Assembly (NCBI RefSeq): GCF_009905375.1
Contig: NC_133650.1
Location: 66,963,669-67,027,668, forward strand
DNA: 64,000 nucleotides
Direction of reading: 5' to 3'
Origin: Apium graveolens
Taxonomy: Eukaryota > Streptophyta > Magnoliopsida > Apiales > Apiaceae
Every line of letters starts with the position of its first letter. Within the stretch, counting starts at the first letter, position 1. The position numbers and the translations under genes were made by a program. This document shows positions 60,176 through 64,000 of this stretch, one piece after another. The notes beneath the pieces were generated by a model, which was not told the DNA's origin, searched no databases, and saw only the letters and a list, made by a program, of their open reading frames with translations.

Positions 60176-60187
60176 TCTCTGATACCA
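60176..60187 (-). other. Primer-binding site of E
   Basis: The minus strand reads TGGTATCAGAGA, one base changed from the usual TGGTATCAGAGC. Confidence 0.8.
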
Positions 60188-60189
60188 CT

Positions 60190-61513
60190 TGTTAAGTAAT
60201 GAATTACACACAGGGGGTGAATGTGTTTTTATGTTTTTCTGCTTTTCCTGAAATATTTATGGTTGTGAACAAAGTAAATCAAATCTTGTAGTAAGATGTG
60301 TTAAGATTGAAATTAAATATGCAACAATGAATAACACAGATCTTTCAAAACTCACTTAATTTTATATTAAAATTAAGAATGTTTTGCTACAAAATTTCTA
60401 GGCTCTTTGTTGATAAAGAGCTTAGCTTTAATCTTGAGAGAATACAAGAATTTTCTGATCTAATTGTTACCACTAACAAAGGACCAGTGTTAACTTTATA
60501 TGATAGTTAACTACTGGTTTACACAATGTACAACAAGAGATGCAATTCACTTTAGTAAACTATCACTTATCATTCCATATTAGGAAAAGTATATCTTCCA
60601 TTTCTGGCTTAGCATATCTTTGCATACTGTGTTAACTTTGATCTTTCTTAGTCAGTTAATCTTCACCCTTGATCTTGCACACTCTTCAAGCTGCTTTTTG
60701 TAGGCTTGTCAATCCAACTGGTTGGATTGTTTGCTGATTGTTAATCTTGGATATTGAACTGGTCTGCAATTTGTACTTTGAGATTTTACCTCGAGATCTC
60801 CAGTTAGGCATATAGAGATCTTGAAATCTCGATAAGTATATTGACTTATCGAGATCTCTAATACTCCATAGTTGATTTGACTTGTAGAGGTCTTTGAGTT
60901 CTCTATAAGAGAATTTAGCTTGTCGAGATCTCTCATCTTCATATCTTCACTTTGACTTATCGATATCTCTGAGTTCTCTAGTGACTTATTGACTTGTCGA
61001 TAACTCAGAGTTCTCTAGTGAAATTTGACTTGTCGATAACTCAGAGTTCTCTAGTGAATTTTGACTTGTCGATAACTCTGAGTTCTCTAGTGAAGAAATG
61101 ACTTGTCGATATCTCCAATATTCATGTCTTCAAATTGGCTTGTTGATATCTCTGAGTTCTTTAGTAGCTTTCCTGAGTTCTCTATAAGTCATTCTGGAGT
61201 TCTCGAATGACTTCTCTATAACACTAAATATGTGACTTGTAGAGATCTTGACTTAGAACATTTTTCTTAAAACAGATTTATTCAACTCCAAGCTTCTTCA
61301 TAATTCTTCTGAGGCATGATCTTCTTGATCTTCTTCCAGATAGAATTCTTAGGCTTGATACTGTTTACAGAAAAAGACTTCAGTCTGCTCTTTGACATTT
61401 TTACAGACTTTAAATGTTACAATACAAAATGCAAACTAAGATAACAATACAACTTACTTAGGGTTGTCAATTTGACTTAGTTTTGTTATTGTACAGGCAT
61501 GTCTTGCACAACA
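60190..61513 (-). repeat. E 5' LTR
   Basis: 1324 bp. On the minus strand it starts TGTTGTGCAAGACATGCC (compare TGTTGTGCATATG in B) and ends TTACTTAACA. It holds a tandem array of 36-37 bp units (60952-61130). The right end is set by resumption of G gag at 61514. Confidence 0.75.
60952..61130 (-). repeat. 36-37 bp tandem repeat in E LTR
   Basis: Units on the plus strand start with TTGACTTGTCGATAACTC or a variant at 60952, 60989, 61025, 61061 and 61098. They are most alike at 60989-61090. Looser copies with TCGAGATCTC strings extend from 60790 to 61250. Confidence 0.85.
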
Positions 61514-62185
61514 GTCCCTTAGAGACTACCTGAACCGATTCACGAAGGAGGCCCCAAAGGTTCCGGATCTCGATGATAAGGTAGTTATGATAGCTTTACA
61601 GCAAGAGACTAGAGATGAGTTCTTCAAGATGTCCCTGGCCAAACACCCTCCTGAAAGAATGCTGTAGCTCCAGGATAGAGTGGGAAAGTATATCAAGGTA
61701 AAGGAAAGTATGAAGGTGGTAAATAATGAGCCCACGGGCCATAAGAAGCGGAAGACGAATAAGGAGTATGACGCCAAGGACAAATATTTTTGAACTAGCA
61801 AAAGCTCTGACTCCTCTTCTAAGAAGAATCAACCATCAAGGTTCACTGAATATTCACGGTTAAACGATCCAAGGAGCCAAATCCTTATGAAAATTGAGAA
61901 GGACAAAGAGTTCAGATGTCCTAAGCCACTAGGGGGAGACCACGAAAAAAGAGACAAGGGCCAATACTGTAGGTTCCAGAAGGATGTTGGTCATGATACT
62001 GATGATTGTAAGCATCTCAAGGATGAGATTGAGTATTTGATCTGAAGAGGAAAGTTCGGACGCTTCACTAAGGGTAAAGAGGCCGGAGGCCAAAAAAAAT
62101 ATAATGACCGAAGAGAAGAAGATCGAAGGGGTAACGACCAAGATCGTAACTCACAACCCCAAGGGCCGGTAATTAAAATGATCTC
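61514..62185 (+). pseudogene. G gag, C-terminal part
   Basis: It reads SLRDYLNRFTKEAPKVPDLDDKVVMIALQQETRDEFFKMSLAKHPP, a stop (TAG 61665), then LQDRVGKYIKVKESM, NPRSQILMKI-like linker and YCRFQKDVGHDTDDCKHLKDEIEYLI. In relatives the nucleocapsid motif has His where this copy has Gln. A TGA follows near 62042. This is the capsid end and nucleocapsid of a Tat-type Gag. Confidence 0.8.
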
Positions 62186-62530
62186 ATGAGGCCCTACAGC
62201 AGATGGGACTACAAGGAACTCTCAACAATCTTATACGAGAGAAGTATAGTCGGAGAGCCGTTTAAGCGTTCTAAGTCAGAGATGACGCTCGAGTTCGGTG
62301 ACCCCGACCTTAAAGGTTGGAAATTTTCTCAGGACGATCCTCTAGTTATCACTCCGATAATTGAAATTTTTCCTGTTATGAGGGTCCTAGTGGACAACAA
62401 AGCTTCCGTGGATATTTTGTTCCATGACAAGTTCCTAAGAATGGGGTACAATGACTCTTATTTAACTCCGTCTGACGCATCCATCTACAGGTTTAACCAA
62501 GTGGAATTCCAAGTTGAAGGAGTGATATAA
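62186..62530 (+). pseudogene. G protease
   Basis: 114 open codons: PFKRSKSEMTLEFGDPDLKGWKFSQDDPLVITPIIEIFPVMRVLVDNKASVDILFHDKFLRMGY. The protease motif VLVDNGSSVDIL of relatives has become VLVDNKASVDIL: the Asp is kept but Gly-Ser is Lys-Ala, so activity is doubtful. It ends at TAA 62528. Confidence 0.8.
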
Positions 62531-62949
62531 CTTTCCGCGACTATTGGGAAAGAGCCCGGAGAGGCCACACATATGTTAAACTTTCAATTGTTAAGGAAGC
62601 CTCTACTTACAATGCTATCATGGGAAGAAGAGGGATCCATGAGCTTAAGGCCGTACCCTCAACCTACCACATAGTACTGAAGTTCCCGACTAGGAACGGT
62701 GTCGGTGAGGCAAAAAGAGATAAGAAAATGGCCCACAGTTGCTATGTTGCAGCATTTAGGCCCGATGGAACTAGGGGGCAAGTTCTCCTCATAGAAGACA
62801 TGGATGTTCATGAGAATGAAGAACTTCGAGGGAAGCCAGCAGAGGATTTAGTCCCAATTCCCCTAGACTCCTTAGACCCGGAAAAGGTCACATATATTGG
62901 AGCATCTTTCAACAAGCGTTTGAAGGGCTCGTTGACAACTTTCTTATAA
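62531..62949 (+). pseudogene. G protease end and protease-RT linker
   Basis: 62531-62619 holds a broken TYNAIMGR string (the protease flap end). 62620-62949 (109 codons) reads MGRRGIHELKAVPSTYHIVLKFPTRNGVGE, REKxMAHSCYVAA-like and EKVTYIGASFNKRLKGSLTTFL, ending at TAA. It is typical of Tat-type pol between protease and RT. Confidence 0.75.
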
Positions 62950-63135
62950 TAGAATAATGATATATTTGCTTGGATGGCAGCTAATATGCCCGGGATTGAT
63001 ACCAACCTTATAAATCGGAAGGCCATGAAGCAGAAGAAGAAAAATTATGCCCCTGACAGGCTAAAAGCCATTAAATAAGAGGTCGAGAAACTCGTAGAAG
63101 CTAGATTTATAGAGTAAGTGCAATTCCCTGAGTAG
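62950..63135 (+). pseudogene. G RT N-terminal lead-in
   Basis: It continues the pol frame with stops: DIFAWMAANMPGIDTNLI, KAMKQKKKNYAPDRLKAI, VEKLVEARFIE. These match the segment before RT in Tat elements. TAA at 63076 and TAG codons near 63115 and 63133 interrupt it. Confidence 0.7.
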
Positions 63136-63430
63136 TTGGCCAACCCCGTAATGGTCAAGAAGGTCAATGGGAAGTGGAGAATGTGCATCGACTTCACTGA
63201 CTTGAATGATGCATATCCTAAAGACTGCTATCCCCTACCGAGGATTGATACCCTGATCGATGCCACTGCTGGAAATGAGATGCTGAGTTTTATGAATGGC
63301 TTCAACAGTTACAATCAGATCAAAATGCACAAAGATGGCACCCCCAAGGTATCTTTCATCACTGACTTTGGTGTTTTTTTATCTTCTTATGGCTTTTGGA
63401 CTTAAGCATGCAGGAGCTACCTACTAGAGA
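63136..63430 (+). pseudogene. G RT, fingers and palm start
   Basis: Open over 63136-63405: MANPVMVKKVNGKWRMCIDFTDLNDAYPKDCYPLPRIDTLIDATAGNEMLSFMNGFNSYNQIKMHKDG. The first catalytic Asp region of relatives (LSFMDAFSGYNQI) is LSFMNGFNSYNQI, so the Asp is Asn. A frameshift near 63375 follows. Confidence 0.82.
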
Positions 63431-63631
63431 TTGGTAAATAAGATATTTTCTTATCTGATTGGAAACACCATGGAGGTCTATGTTGATGACATGTTAGTCA
63501 AAATCCTATCCAAGGTCGATCATATTAATCACCTCAAAGAGGCATTTAAAGTGCTAAGGCACCACAAGATGATGTTAAACCCAACCAAGTGTGCTTTTGG
63601 TGTTAGGTCTGGAAATTTTTGGATGATATAG
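63431..63631 (+). pseudogene. G RT palm with YVDD
   Basis: 66 codons: NKIFSYLIGNTMEVYVDDMLVKILSKVDHINHLKEAFKVLRHHKMMLNPTKCAFGV. The YVDD aspartates are intact. A one-base change of frame near 63615 leads into 63619-63870. Confidence 0.83.
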
Positions 63632-63870
63632 TCTCGAAGAGGGGAATCAAGGTCAACATAGACAAGATCAAATCCATTATATACATGGACCCACCATACT
63701 CCATCAAGGATGTTCAGAAGCTGACCGGAAGAATTACAGCTCTAGGGAGGTTTATCTCCATGTCTAGAGATAAATGCCTTCCCTTCTTCAAAACCCACAA
63801 GAAGGTGAAAAACTTTGAGTGGACAGCTGAGATCCAAGGCCTTCGAGCAGCAGAAGAAGTACATGACTAA
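63619..63870 (+). pseudogene. G RT connection to RNase H
   Basis: 83 codons: VSKRGIKVNIDKIKSIIYMDPPYSIKDVQKLTGRITALGRFISMSRDKCLPFFKTHKKVKNFEWTAE, the RT thumb and connection region of Ty3/Gypsy elements. The end is out of frame after about 63845. Confidence 0.82.
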
Positions 63871-64000
63871 TGCCCCGTTGTTGGATAAACCTAGTCCGAA
63901 AGATATCCTTTACTTATACCACACGGTATCTAAACAAGTCATGAGTACAGTCTTGATAAAGGAAGTACTCCACGGAGCGGAATTGAACTATTCCACTACT
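63866..64000 (+). pseudogene. G RNase H start, cut by window end
   Basis: It continues in another frame as KKYMTNAPLLDKPSPKDILYLYHTVSKQVMSTVLIKEVLHGAE, the N-terminus of the Tat-type RNase H. It runs off the window. Confidence 0.72.

Larger units (their letters stand above)
56723..61513 (-). mobile_element. E: 5' part of a third SIRE-type Copia element
   Basis: Minus strand: 5' LTR 60190-61513, PBS 60176-60187, gag 57757-60063, protease/integrase 56723-57773. It is cut by D inside integrase; the rest of pol is not in the window. Gag keeps a single frame from 60063 to 57757 broken by scattered nonsense codons. It entered a Gypsy gag (G) at 61514. Confidence 0.85.
61514..64000 (+). mobile_element. 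G: Ty3/Gypsy element, Tat/Retand-like, partial
   Basis: From 61514 gag, protease, RT and RNase H sequence runs in order to the window end. Strings such as SLRDYLNRFTKEA (gag), VDNKASVDIL (protease) and NDAYPKDCYPLPRID (RT) are those of the Tat clade. Stops and frameshifts occur every few hundred bases. The 5' part lies beyond E, and the 3' part beyond the window. Confidence 0.85.

Overview
This window is plant nuclear DNA made almost wholly of LTR retrotransposons nested in one another. I see no host gene, tRNA, rRNA, CRISPR array or bacterial operon. The evidence is Ty1/Copia and Ty3/Gypsy gag, protease, integrase, reverse transcriptase (RT) and RNase H domains, primer-binding sites of the TGGTATCAGAGC type used by plant elements, LTRs of 1.0-3.5 kb, perfect 5-bp target-site duplications (TSDs), and AT-rich DNA. 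A eudicot with a large genome fits. I cannot name the species.

Layout. (1) 1-5825: 3' part of a defective Copia element, family A, plus strand, whose end is tandemly duplicated. (2) 5826-6985 and 27505-27843: two pieces of one Gypsy-type LTR (F, minus), split by B. (3) 6986-27504: a complete SIRE-type Copia element (B, plus; TSD CATAA) with gag, pol and a long third ORF. Its RT is split by a complete family A element at 12498-20484 (TSD ATAGT). (4) 27844-56722: a second, truncated SIRE-type element (D, minus). Into its third ORF are inserted a Gypsy element of Tekay/Del type (C, 28045-39187; TSD TTTCT) and a family A relative (A', 40245-49160; TSD CAGTA). (5) 56723-61513: a third SIRE-type element (E, minus), cut by D. 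(6) 61514-64000: gag-RT-RNase H of a Gypsy element of Tat/Retand type (G, plus), cut by E. The inferred order of insertion is G, E, D, F, B, A: six levels.

How the parts relate. B, D and E share a plan: gag with two zinc knuckles, then pol. B and D also carry a third ORF preceded by its own promoter-like sequence. B and D, and as far as I can see nothing else here, carry many copies of the octamer ATCCGTCG or its complement CGACGGAT: upstream of the LTR TATA box, upstream of the third ORF, and inside gag, the integrase-RT linker and (in B) the third ORF. The coding copies lie in different reading frames, so the constraint seems to act on DNA or RNA, not on protein. This is the most interesting signal in the window. 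Family A here has two kinds of copy: those with gag but a gutted pol (12498-20484, and the pol remnant at 1-5825), and one with pol nearly open but gag deleted (A').

All elements carry stops, frameshifts or deletions, so none looks autonomous as it stands. LTR ends, TSDs and domain names are read directly from the sequence. Lineage names (SIRE, Tekay, Tat) rest on remembered family features and need a database search.
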